Shown here piece after piece: positions 1 through 5,283 of a DNA stretch of 5,283 nucleotides; position 1 is the stretch's first letter, and the number at the start of each line of letters is the position of its first letter. The position numbers and the translations under genes were made by a program. The stretch is from an uncultured Methylococcaceae bacterium. GTDB taxonomy: Bacteria > Pseudomonadota > Gammaproteobacteria > Methylococcales > Methylomonadaceae. The notes below the pieces were generated by a model. The model made no database searches, was not told where the DNA came from, and worked only from the letters and a program-made list of their open reading frames with translations. The DNA is taken from assembly GCA_903873045.1 (NCBI GenBank), contig CAIQND010000858.1, positions 1 through 5,283 of the forward strand. Reading direction: 5' to 3'.

Positions 1-1130
1 CCCGGCATTTCTTCAATAATGGCATGGCATTGCTCATACTGATCCGCGCCTAAAGGTGCGGTTTCAGTGATTTCACCGTTTAATCGATAAGCCGTACAAA
101 TACCAATGGTTGCCAAGCCATCCAGAACATCCAGTTTGGTTAAACAAATACCGCTTAAGCTGTTTAGTTTTGCCGATTTGCGCATGGCGACGGCATCAAA
201 CCAACCGGTGCGCCGTTTACGTCCGGTAGTCGCGCCAAATTCATGGCCTTTTGTACCCAGATGATCACCACAAGCATCATGCAATTCAGAGGGAAATGGC
301 CCATTGCCAACGCGTGTTGAGTAAGCTTTGGTAATACCCAGAACATAATCAAGATCAAGCGGCCCCAGACCGCTACCTGTCGCTGCGCCGCCCGCCGTGG
401 TGCTTGATGAAGTGACATAAGGAAAAGTGCCGTGATCAATATCCAGCAAGGCACCTTGAGCGCCTTCAAACAACAGGTTTTTTCCTTCCGCCTGAAACGT
501 ATAAAGCGCTTCGCTGACATCCGTTAACATAGGCTTGATGTGCTCGCCCAAGGCAAGCGCTTCATCCAGAGTCTGCTGATAATCGACCGCATCTGTATGA
601 TAATAATGAGTCAACATAAAGTTATGATACTCAACCAACTCTTTGAGCTTTTCAGCAAAGCTTTCAGCATTCAGCAAATCGCCGGCACGCAAGCCCCGTC
701 GTCCCGCCTTGTCTTCATAAGCAGGCCCAATGCCGCGTCCGGTTGTACCAATCGCTTTACCGCCACGCGCTTTTTCACGTGCCTGATCGATAGCGACATG
801 TACAGGTAAAATCAGAGTACAAGCCTCACTGATGAGTAAACGGTTTCTAACCTGAATACCGGCTTTTTCCAAAAATTCGATTTCTTCCATTAAGGCATTC
901 GGAGATAACACAACCCCATTACCAATCATGCACAACACATTTTCCCTGAGTATGCCGGAAGGAATAAGGTGCAATACGGTTTTCTCGCCGCGAATTACCA
1001 GCGTATGTCCGGCATTGTGACCGCCCTGAAAACGCACGACTGCGTGTGCTTGTTCGGTCAATAAATCAACCAATTTACCTTTTCCTTCGTCACCCCATTG
1101 AGTGCCGATGATAACGACGTTTTTTCCCAT
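1..1130 (-). CDS. purA: Adenylosuccinate synthetase, 3' end cut by the window edge
   Basis: PurA joins IMP and aspartate, using GTP, to make adenylosuccinate, the committed step from IMP to AMP in the cytoplasm. Reading from the ATG at 1130 gives 376 uninterrupted codons plus two bases; E. coli PurA has about 432 residues, so roughly the last 55 are missing only because the window ends. Visible motifs: N-terminal QWGDEGKGK (residues 11-19) with the catalytic-base Asp14; GGHNAGHT (36-43) with the catalytic His42; the second family signature GIGPAYEDKAGRRG (133-146); GRKRRTGWFD (303-312); and the guanine-recognition segment TKLDVLDG (331-338). The start is supported by GGAA at 1136-1139, five bases upstream, and by the canonical MGKNVVIIGTQWGDEG beginning. 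It lies 13 bp after the hisZ stop and has no terminator before it, so it is probably co-transcribed with hisZ. No frameshift or missing active-site residue was seen. Identification is essentially certain. Confidence 0.97.
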   Translation of the reverse strand, partial: MGKNVVIIGTQWGDEGKGKLVDLLTEQAHAVVRFQGGHNAGHTLVIRGEKTVLHLIPSGILRENVLCMIGNGVVLSPNALMEEIEFLEKAGIQVRNRLLISEACTLILPVHVAIDQAREKARGGKAIGTTGRGIGPAYEDKAGRRGLRAGDLLNAESFAEKLKELVEYHNFMLTHYYHTDAVDYQQTLDEALALGEHIKPMLTDVSEALYTFQAEGKNLLFEGAQGALLDIDHGTFPYVTSSSTTAGGAATGSGLGPLDLDYVLGITKAYSTRVGNGPFPSELHDACGDHLGTKGHEFGATTGRKRRTGWFDAVAMRKSAKLNSLSGICLTKLDVLDGLATIGICTAYRLNGEITETAPLGADQYEQCHAIIEEMP

Positions 1131-1143
1131 AATTTTTCCAGGC

Positions 1144-2334
1144 TTAAGCTAAAGGTCTGACGACCCAATTTTGATTATCTAGTTCTAAAATAGAGGTGCA
1201 ACCTAATTCTTTTGCACTTCCGGTTTGTCCTGGCAATTGTTGAACAACAGCCAGTTGCTGAGCACGTAAGTCTCTGATTTTATCGTTTAACACGACATCA
1301 TCTAAATACGGCGCAAAAATAAGCTCATGCGACTTTACTTGGCAGGCTTGTTTACTGAGTGATGACAATAATTTTAAATCCGCACTAAAACCCGTCGCCG
1401 GACGCGCACGTCCAAACACCTCACCAATATTATCATAACGCCCGCCTCTGGCTATTTCTCTACCCACTGAGGGTATAAAAGCGGCAAATACCATGCCGGT
1501 ATGATAATGATAGCCACGCAACTCAGCCAAATCGAAACTGACAGGCAGTGATGGAAAACGCGCAGCCAGTTTTTCCGCAATGGCTTCCAAATCCGCCAAG
1601 GCATTTTTTACGTCATCATTGGCTTTCAAAAAAACGGCTCTGGCTTTATTAATCGTGTCTTTGCCACCATTCAATTCGGGCAACTTCAAAAACATGAGCT
1701 TAAGATCACTATCGATCGCATAGCTATCCATCAAACCCTGAAGTTCAGGCCTGGCTTTACGTTGCAAGACATCAAATAATTCACGTTCCTGAGACTCGGT
1801 TAATTCTGCTTGTCTGGACAAAGCACGGTAAATACCCACATGCCCCAAATCCAGGTGAATATTTTGCAACCCGGTTATAGCTAACGTTTCCAGCATCAAG
1901 CGTATAACTTCCACATCACTTTCTTTACCGGCGTGCCCATAAAGCTCAGCACCAATTTGCATGGGGCTACGGGTCTTTTCCAGCGGATCTCCACGGGTAT
2001 GTAATATAGTCCCGGCATAGCACAAACGCGTTGGCCATTCATGCTTAAGGTTGTGAGCGTCTATTCTGGCTACTTGCGGTGTCATGTCAGCTCTCACGCC
2101 GAGCATTTTACCACTAATTTGATCAGTCAGTTTAAAGGTCTGCAAATCCAGATCATGTCCGGAACCGGTCAGTAAGGAATCCAGAAAATCAATAAAGGGG
2201 GGAATAACCAGGTCATAACCCCAGCAAGCAAACAAATCCAGTAGCTTGCGTCGCAAGCTTTCCAGATGTTTAGCCTCTTCCGGCAAAACTTCATCTATGC
2301 CATCAGGCAAAAGCCAGGAATCTTTTTGTTGCAT
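1144..2334 (-). CDS. hisZ: ATP phosphoribosyltransferase regulatory subunit HisZ
   Basis: HisZ is a catalytically dead paralogue of histidyl-tRNA synthetase. It assembles with the short form of HisG and is needed for the first step of histidine synthesis (ATP + PRPP) and its feedback control. I prefer the ATG at 2334 (396 aa): MQQKDSWLLPDGIDEVLP then matches the usual HisZ beginning, with five or six residues before WLLPDG. A GTG at 2349 would add five residues. Numbering from that GTG, the class II synthetase fold shows RADMTPQVAR (86-95), RLCYAGTILHTRG (108-120) where HisRS has its FRxE motif 2, DLGHVGIYR (167-175), RGYHYHTGMVFAAF (278-291) in place of the HisRS RGLDYY block, and GGRYDNIGEVFGRARPATGFSADL (302-325). 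The altered motif 2 (His117 and Arg119 at the Arg and Glu positions, aligned by eye) argues against an active synthetase. The C-terminal segment ending VVRPLA is typical of the family. purA follows after 13 bp. Confidence 0.94.
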   Translation of the reverse strand: MQQKDSWLLPDGIDEVLPEEAKHLESLRRKLLDLFACWGYDLVIPPFIDFLDSLLTGSGHDLDLQTFKLTDQISGKMLGVRADMTPQVARIDAHNLKHEWPTRLCYAGTILHTRGDPLEKTRSPMQIGAELYGHAGKESDVEVIRLMLETLAITGLQNIHLDLGHVGIYRALSRQAELTESQERELFDVLQRKARPELQGLMDSYAIDSDLKLMFLKLPELNGGKDTINKARAVFLKANDDVKNALADLEAIAEKLAARFPSLPVSFDLAELRGYHYHTGMVFAAFIPSVGREIARGGRYDNIGEVFGRARPATGFSADLKLLSSLSKQACQVKSHELIFAPYLDDVVLNDKIRDLRAQQLAVVQQLPGQTGSAKELGCTSILELDNQNWVVRPLA

Positions 2335-2349
2335 GTTTTGTATGTCCAC
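2335..2349 (-). other. hisZ: Alternative upstream GTG start of hisZ
   Basis: An in-frame GTG at 2349 would extend HisZ by five residues (MDIQN) to 401 aa. Neither start has a strong ribosome binding site. The only G-rich stretch before the GTG is the 3' arm of the terminator-like hairpin (GGGGCG, 2360-2365), which is too far upstream and would be base-paired. The ATG at 2334 has a weak GAGTGG about eleven bases upstream, and that stretch includes the GTG itself. The family's usual N-terminus favours the ATG, so the GTG is kept only as the alternative. Confidence 0.35.
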
Positions 2350-2351
2350 TC

Positions 2352-2383
2352 AAACAAAACGCCCCGCAAGCGGAGCGTTTTTT
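2352..2383 (-). terminator. Rho-independent terminator-like hairpin after hflC
   Basis: On the minus strand CGCTCCGC (2377-2370) pairs with GCGGGGCG (2367-2360), giving eight pairs around a two-base gap; opening the innermost pair leaves a four-base loop. One position is T:G, a wobble in minus-strand RNA but a C:A mismatch in plus-strand RNA, so the stem is stronger as a minus-strand transcript. It is followed by TTTTGTTT (2359-2352) and preceded by A6, which can lengthen the stem. It starts about 70 bp after the hflC stop, fitting termination of the upstream operon. The six T residues on the other strand could make it work in both directions, but no plus-strand gene needs it. It ends only two bases before the hisZ GTG, so hisZ transcripts starting upstream would carry the hairpin in their leader. 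Confidence 0.78.
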
Positions 2384-2451
2384 ATATTTTCAAATGCAGG
2401 TTGGGTTAGCTTAAGCAATTTTCCGCGAAGAACAGTCTCAACGTTTTATAA

Positions 2452-3309
2452 CTACTTTTGTTTCTTAAAGTACTGAAAAAAGTCAGAATCAGGATCCAGC
2501 ACCAACATGCCAGAACTAGAAAAAGTCTTTTTATAAGCATTTAAGCTACGGTAAAAAGTAAAGAACTCGGTATCTGCGCCATACGCCTTGGCATAGATGT
2601 CTGCTGAAGTTGCATCACCTTCGCCCCGCAGTTTTTCTGCATCACGAAAGGCATTAGCCAACGTAACAACACGTTGCCTGTCTGCATCTGCTCGAATTCT
2701 TTCGGCGGCTTCCGCACCTTGCGAACGAAATTCACGCGCTACCCGTTCACGTTCGGCTTCCATTCTACGGAATACCGAGGTACTGACTTCGGGAGGTAAA
2801 TCAATGCGCATCACTTGAACATCAATAATTTCCATCCCTAAATCAGCCGCAACCGCTTTGGAATTGTTGGTTAAAATCTCACGTATGGCGCTACGATCGG
2901 TTGAAATCAGCTGCTTGATATTTCGCTTGCTAAACTCACTCCGAAAAGCGTCTTTAATAATTTGATCCAATCGCAAATTAGCCTGATCAATATCACCGGC
3001 AACAGTGGTATAAAAAGTGCTCACGTTACCAATACGCCACTTAACAAAAGAATCAACAATAACGTTCTTCTTTTCAGCGGTTAAAAAACGCTCGGGTTTC
3101 GCATCCATCGTTTGAATACGCGCATCAAACTTCTTGATATTGTTGATAAAAGGCAGCTTAAAATGCAACCCTGGCTCATAATCGTTCTTTACGATTTCGC
3201 CCAAACGAAATTTAATCGCCTTTTCTGTTTGACTAACAGAAAACACACACATTGAGCCAACCAACAACAAAAATGCTGCCAAGCCTACTAAAATTTTATT
3301 TGGTGTCAT
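2452..3309 (-). CDS. hflC: FtsH modulator subunit HflC (SPFH/Band 7 protein)
   Basis: HflC partners HflK in a large inner-membrane assembly that encloses the FtsH AAA protease and modulates its action on membrane proteins; in E. coli it also affects the lysogeny decision of phage lambda through CII stability. The 285-aa product has a single N-terminal membrane segment (about residues 6-24), then the SPFH domain beginning VSQTEKAIKFRLGEI (25-39) and running to about 185. A charged Ala/Arg/Glu-rich helical stretch follows (about 182-242; RRMEAERERVAREFRSQGAEAAERIR), then the family-typical C-terminus with LVLDPDSDFFQYF (269-281). E. coli HflC is longer (334 aa); shorter forms near 290 aa are common elsewhere, so I do not regard this as truncated. 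The ATG shares one base with the hflK stop and has a strong AGGGGA site (3315-3320), which indicates translational coupling and matched production of the two subunits. Confidence 0.96.
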   Translation of the reverse strand: MTPNKILVGLAAFLLLVGSMCVFSVSQTEKAIKFRLGEIVKNDYEPGLHFKLPFINNIKKFDARIQTMDAKPERFLTAEKKNVIVDSFVKWRIGNVSTFYTTVAGDIDQANLRLDQIIKDAFRSEFSKRNIKQLISTDRSAIREILTNNSKAVAADLGMEIIDVQVMRIDLPPEVSTSVFRRMEAERERVAREFRSQGAEAAERIRADADRQRVVTLANAFRDAEKLRGEGDATSADIYAKAYGADTEFFTFYRSLNAYKKTFSSSGMLVLDPDSDFFQYFKKQK

Positions 3310-4529
3310 TAACGTCCCCTTGCATCACGGCTACGAATTGAATTTCGCTCAACAGTCGACTCCGGTACCGCAGTCGGTTGGGACTGAGGTTGATCGGCAG
3401 TGCTTGTTGGTGAGTTCGTGGTTAATGGTTGCGATGATGCTTGTTGCTGCAACATTTTATCAAGCGGCAAATAAAGTATATTATTGCCGCCTTTAACATC
3501 AACCAAAACTTTACTTGTTTCAGTCAATACCGCTTCCATTGATTCAATGTAAAGACGTTTGCGTGTTACATCGGGTGCCTTGGTATATTCCGTCAATAAC
3601 TTGGTAAAACGATTGGTTTCACCTTCGGCCTGAGCAATCACCTGCTCCTTATAACCCTCAGCTTCCTGTATCTTTCTGGCCGCTGCACCACGCGCTTTAG
3701 GCACCACGTCATTAGAGTAGGCTTCCGCTTCATTAATCAAACGCTGCTCATCTTCCCGTGCTTTAATAGCATCTTCAAATGAGTTTTGAACCTGTTCCGG
3801 CGGTTGTGCATCCTGTAAGTTGACACTGGTAATTTGAATGCCTGATTGATAGCTATCCATGACATCCTGGATTTCTTTTTTAATCAGCGTAACAATTTCA
3901 CTACGACCCTGGGTTAACACAAAGTCCATCGCGCTACTACCCACAACGCCACGCAGGGCGCTTTCGGTAACCTGTTTTAAGGTTAACGCAGGATTAACCA
4001 CATTAAAGATAAATTGCTTGGCATCCTTAACCTGGTATTGAATAGCCAAACGAACATCGACATAATTTTCATCTTTGGTCAGCATCAGAGCTTCTTTTGG
4101 CACTGATCCGGTGACCTGCTCACTGCCACCGCTGCGATAGCCTACTTCGATAAATCGCTGTTGTTTTACATTAACAATATCAACCCGCTCAATAGGCGTG
4201 GGCAAATGCCAATTTAAACCAGACTGAGTAGTGCCAATATATTTGCCAAACCGTGTTTCAACGCCATGATTACCTTCATCAACGATATAAAACCCGCTTA
4301 AGCCCCATAAAAGGACTGCACCGCCCACAAGAAAACCAAGGCTTTTCATTGAAGCGCCTGAAGAGAAGTTTCTTGGCGAACCTTCGTTATCTCCATTACC
4401 TCCGCCAAAAAACTTACCTAATTTTTCTTGCAATGAGCGTATTGCCTCATCTAAATCAGGAGGCCCTTTCTGGTCACCTCGACCACTCCAGGGGTCTTTC
4501 TTATCGCCGCCAGGCTCATTCCACGACAT
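3309..4529 (-). CDS. hflK: FtsH modulator subunit HflK (SPFH/Band 7 protein)
   Basis: HflK is the larger partner of HflC in the inner-membrane complex that surrounds FtsH. The 406-aa product (E. coli 419) shows the full family layout. A hydrophilic Gly/Pro-rich N-terminus (1-60) includes PWSGRGDQKGPPDLDEAI (13-30) and a Gly-rich FFGGGNGDNEG (40-50). One membrane segment lies at about 62-83. The SPFH domain starts at YIVDEGNHGVETRFGKY (81-97). A Glu/Ala/Lys-rich helical region (about 250-305) contains KAREDEQRLINEAEAYSN and the conserved VVPKARGAAARKIQEAEGYKEQVIAQAEGE. A conserved LYLPLDKML block (352-360) precedes a disordered Gln/Ser/Thr/Pro-rich tail (361-406). The ATG is supported by GGAG at 4537-4540 and the typical MSWNEPGG start. 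hflC follows with a one-base overlap. The 183-bp gap from hflX leaves room for a separate promoter. Confidence 0.97.
   Translation of the reverse strand: MSWNEPGGDKKDPWSGRGDQKGPPDLDEAIRSLQEKLGKFFGGGNGDNEGSPRNFSSGASMKSLGFLVGGAVLLWGLSGFYIVDEGNHGVETRFGKYIGTTQSGLNWHLPTPIERVDIVNVKQQRFIEVGYRSGGSEQVTGSVPKEALMLTKDENYVDVRLAIQYQVKDAKQFIFNVVNPALTLKQVTESALRGVVGSSAMDFVLTQGRSEIVTLIKKEIQDVMDSYQSGIQITSVNLQDAQPPEQVQNSFEDAIKAREDEQRLINEAEAYSNDVVPKARGAAARKIQEAEGYKEQVIAQAEGETNRFTKLLTEYTKAPDVTRKRLYIESMEAVLTETSKVLVDVKGGNNILYLPLDKMLQQQASSQPLTTNSPTSTADQPQSQPTAVPESTVERNSIRSRDARGR
3315..3320 (-). promoter_or_regulatory. Ribosome binding site of hflC inside the end of hflK
   Basis: AGGGGA on the minus strand lies five bases before the hflC ATG and within the last codons of hflK. 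Together with the TAATG stop/start overlap at 3307-3311, it fixes the hflC start and supports coupled translation. Confidence 0.8.
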
Positions 4530-4536
4530 ACTTATA

Positions 4537-4540
4537 CTCC
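4537..4540 (-). promoter_or_regulatory. Ribosome binding site of hflK
   Basis: GGAG on the minus strand stands seven bases before the ATG at 4529, an ordinary spacing that confirms the hflK start. Confidence 0.75.
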
Positions 4541-4585
4541 ATATTGGATTACTTGATTAATTTATCCCGCAGGATGTTGTGTAAC

Positions 4586-4614
4586 ATTCTAACTTAAATC
4601 TTTAAAAAAGGCGA
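4586..4614 (-). promoter_or_regulatory. Possible weak promoter for hflKC
   Basis: TAGAAT (4591-4586, minus strand) matches five of six bases of the sigma-70 -10 consensus and lies about 57 bp upstream of the hflK ATG. With a 17-base spacer the -35 position is TCGCCT, only three matches, and it falls within the heptamer repeat. The region is T/A-rich, so the match could be chance. This is a candidate only. Confidence 0.25.
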
Positions 4615-4642
4615 AAGGCACAAGGCACAAGGCAAGAAGCGA
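4608..4642. repeat. Tandem heptamer array, AAGGCNN type
   Basis: Five consecutive 7-bp units, read on the + strand: AAGGCGA, AAGGCAC, AAGGCAC, AAGGCAA and a degenerate GAAGCGA, in exact 7-bp register. The array lies in the hflX-hflK spacer about 80 bp upstream of hflK and is unlike the surrounding coding sequence. Confidence 0.85.
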
Positions 4643-4691
4643 AATTTAAAAAAATCAACCTTCACCCAAGTCACTCTTTGCCTTTAGCCTT
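4622..4691 (-). repeat. Imperfect inverted repeat in the hflX-hflK spacer
   Basis: Positions 4622-4635 and 4678-4691 are inverted copies matching at 12 of 14 bases (a 5-bp and a 7-bp block separated by two mismatches), with a 42-base interval between them. It arises because the two heptamer clusters point in opposite directions. In hflX-hflK RNA it could form a long stem with a large A/U-rich loop. No T-tract directly follows the 3' arm, so it does not look like an intrinsic terminator. Confidence 0.5.
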
Positions 4692-4723
4692 ACCACTCTT
4701 ACGCCTTTAACCTTACACCTCAA
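4678..4723. repeat. Second, opposed cluster of degenerate heptamers reaching into the hflX stop
   Basis: Read on the minus strand, AAGGC-like units recur: two units in 7-bp phase near 4680-4691 (TAAGGCT, AAAGGCA) and three in a shifted phase near 4703-4723 (TTGAGGT, GTAAGGT, TAAAGGC), with a degenerate stretch between them. The orientation is opposite to the 4608-4642 array. The outermost unit covers the hflX stop codon and its last codons, so the gene end lies within the repeat. Confidence 0.6.
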
Positions 4724-5283
4724 GATCTTCAGTTTTCACGTCTTTTAACAATCCCAAATGCTTTACATCAATTTCAATGACTAATTCGTTGGCACCGAAC
4801 TCATCAATATGCTCGTCAATTATTTTTGCGCAAGTAAATAGTTTTGCCCTGATATTACCTTGATGGGGCTGTAAGTAACAACGTTTTTTAACTTTGGTAA
4901 TCGAAAACAGTTCCGCCAGAACTTGATAAAGCAGATCAACACCCGCGCCCGTTTCAGCAGATAACCAGACACGAACCGGATTGCCGGCATCATCCCTGTC
5001 AATATGCGGCTCAATGTTATCCAGTAAATCAATTTTATTAAAAATTTCAATCTGCCTGACTTTATCAGCGCCTATATCATCCAAAACCTGATTGACCTGA
5101 ACAATAATTTCATCCCTATCATCGCTACAGGCATCAATGACGTGCAGCAATAAATCAGCTTCACTGGCTTCCTGCAAAGTCGATTTAAATGCCGCGACCA
5201 ATTCATGTGGTAAATGACGGATAAACCCAACGGTATCAGCCAAGACAATTTCGCTGCTATTAGGCAACTGACAACTTCGCAAG
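4713..5283 (-). CDS. hflX: GTPase HflX, 5' part cut by the window edge
   Basis: HflX is a ribosome-associated GTPase that splits or rescues stalled 70S ribosomes under stress, and is the usual gene before hflK. Only the last 190 or so codons are present (E. coli has 426 residues), and reading continues off the right edge. The first full codon is TTG at 5282; it is an internal Leu of the conserved TLR motif, not a start. Counting from it, visible elements are the G3 motif in LADTVGFIRHLPHELVAAFK (14-33), LLLHVIDA (44-51), the G4 motif NKID (82-85), RVWLSAETGAG (104-114) carrying G5, and a C-terminal domain of about 65 residues ending DLEV. The N-terminal HflX domain and the G1 P-loop would be outside the window. 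Nothing looks broken. The stop lies within a heptamer repeat cluster. Confidence 0.95.
   Translation of the reverse strand, partial: LRSCQLPNSSEIVLADTVGFIRHLPHELVAAFKSTLQEASEADLLLHVIDACSDDRDEIIVQVNQVLDDIGADKVRQIEIFNKIDLLDNIEPHIDRDDAGNPVRVWLSAETGAGVDLLYQVLAELFSITKVKKRCYLQPHQGNIRAKLFTCAKIIDEHIDEFGANELVIEIDVKHLGLLKDVKTEDLEV

Noticed and set aside
164..520. 118-codon minus-strand open frame and a plus-strand frame at 540-809
   Set aside because: Both lie inside purA in other frames; the purA frame carries all the family motifs, and these translations resemble nothing and have no ribosome binding sites.
1142..2416. TTAGCTTAAGC appears in opposite orientation at both sides of hisZ (1142-1152 and 2406-2416)
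   Set aside because: The core is a self-complementary octamer, and several 11-base matches are expected by chance in a window this size; no target duplication or mobile-element gene accompanies it.
4576..4590. Small inverted repeat TGTTACACAACA and nearby ATCCTGCGGGAT upstream of hflK, considered as operators
   Set aside because: Half-sites of four bases are too short to separate from chance, and they match no operator I recognise.
4253..4597. 114-codon plus-strand open frame over the hflK start
   Set aside because: It is antisense to the conserved N-terminus of hflK and its spacer, with no recognisable domain; a shadow frame.
4820..5050. 76-codon minus-strand frame inside hflX, and other short frames at 2246-2476, 2541-2735, 2597-2818 and 3859-4041
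   Set aside because: All overlap well-supported genes in other frames, show no protein-like features, and are not needed to explain the sequence.
5280..5283. TTG at 5282 as a start codon giving a 189-residue protein
   Set aside because: The codon is an internal Leu of HflX, aligned with the conserved TLR segment before the G3 motif; the gene simply runs off the window.
1..5283. A previously undescribed system
   Set aside because: Every coding stretch is a recognised conserved gene in a familiar order; only the two spacers hold anything unexplained.

Overview
The window is a compact, one-directional block of housekeeping genes, all on the minus strand. In transcription order (right to left) it holds the 3' part of hflX, then hflK, hflC, hisZ, and most of purA. 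The order hflX-hflK-hflC-hisZ-purA is a familiar gammaproteobacterial arrangement, usually found downstream of hfq. HisZ occurs in pseudomonads and many other non-enteric Gammaproteobacteria, whereas E. coli lacks it. Base composition is moderate, and the intergenic DNA carries AAGGC-type heptamer repeats. Together these suggest a non-enteric gammaproteobacterium, perhaps a methanotroph of the Methylococcales type; that last placement is an impression, not something the sequence proves.

Layout on + coordinates: 1-1130 purA, whose last ~55 codons lie beyond the left edge; a 13-bp gap; 1144-2334 hisZ (or to 2349 if the upstream GTG is used); a ~100-bp gap with a strong terminator-like hairpin; 2452-3309 hflC, overlapping hflK by one base; 3309-4529 hflK; a 183-bp gap with two opposed clusters of heptamer repeats; 4713-5283 hflX, whose 5' part lies beyond the right edge.

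Functionally there are three modules. HflX is a ribosome-associated GTPase. HflK and HflC form the SPFH-family membrane assembly that surrounds and modulates the FtsH protease. HisZ and PurA are metabolic: HisZ is the regulatory subunit of ATP phosphoribosyltransferase (first step of histidine synthesis), and PurA commits IMP to AMP. The hairpin between hflC and hisZ suggests that the metabolic pair is at least partly uncoupled from the membrane/stress genes.

I see no mobile element, CRISPR array, RNA gene, pseudogene or unknown protein-coding system here. The points worth a second look are the two non-coding spacers.
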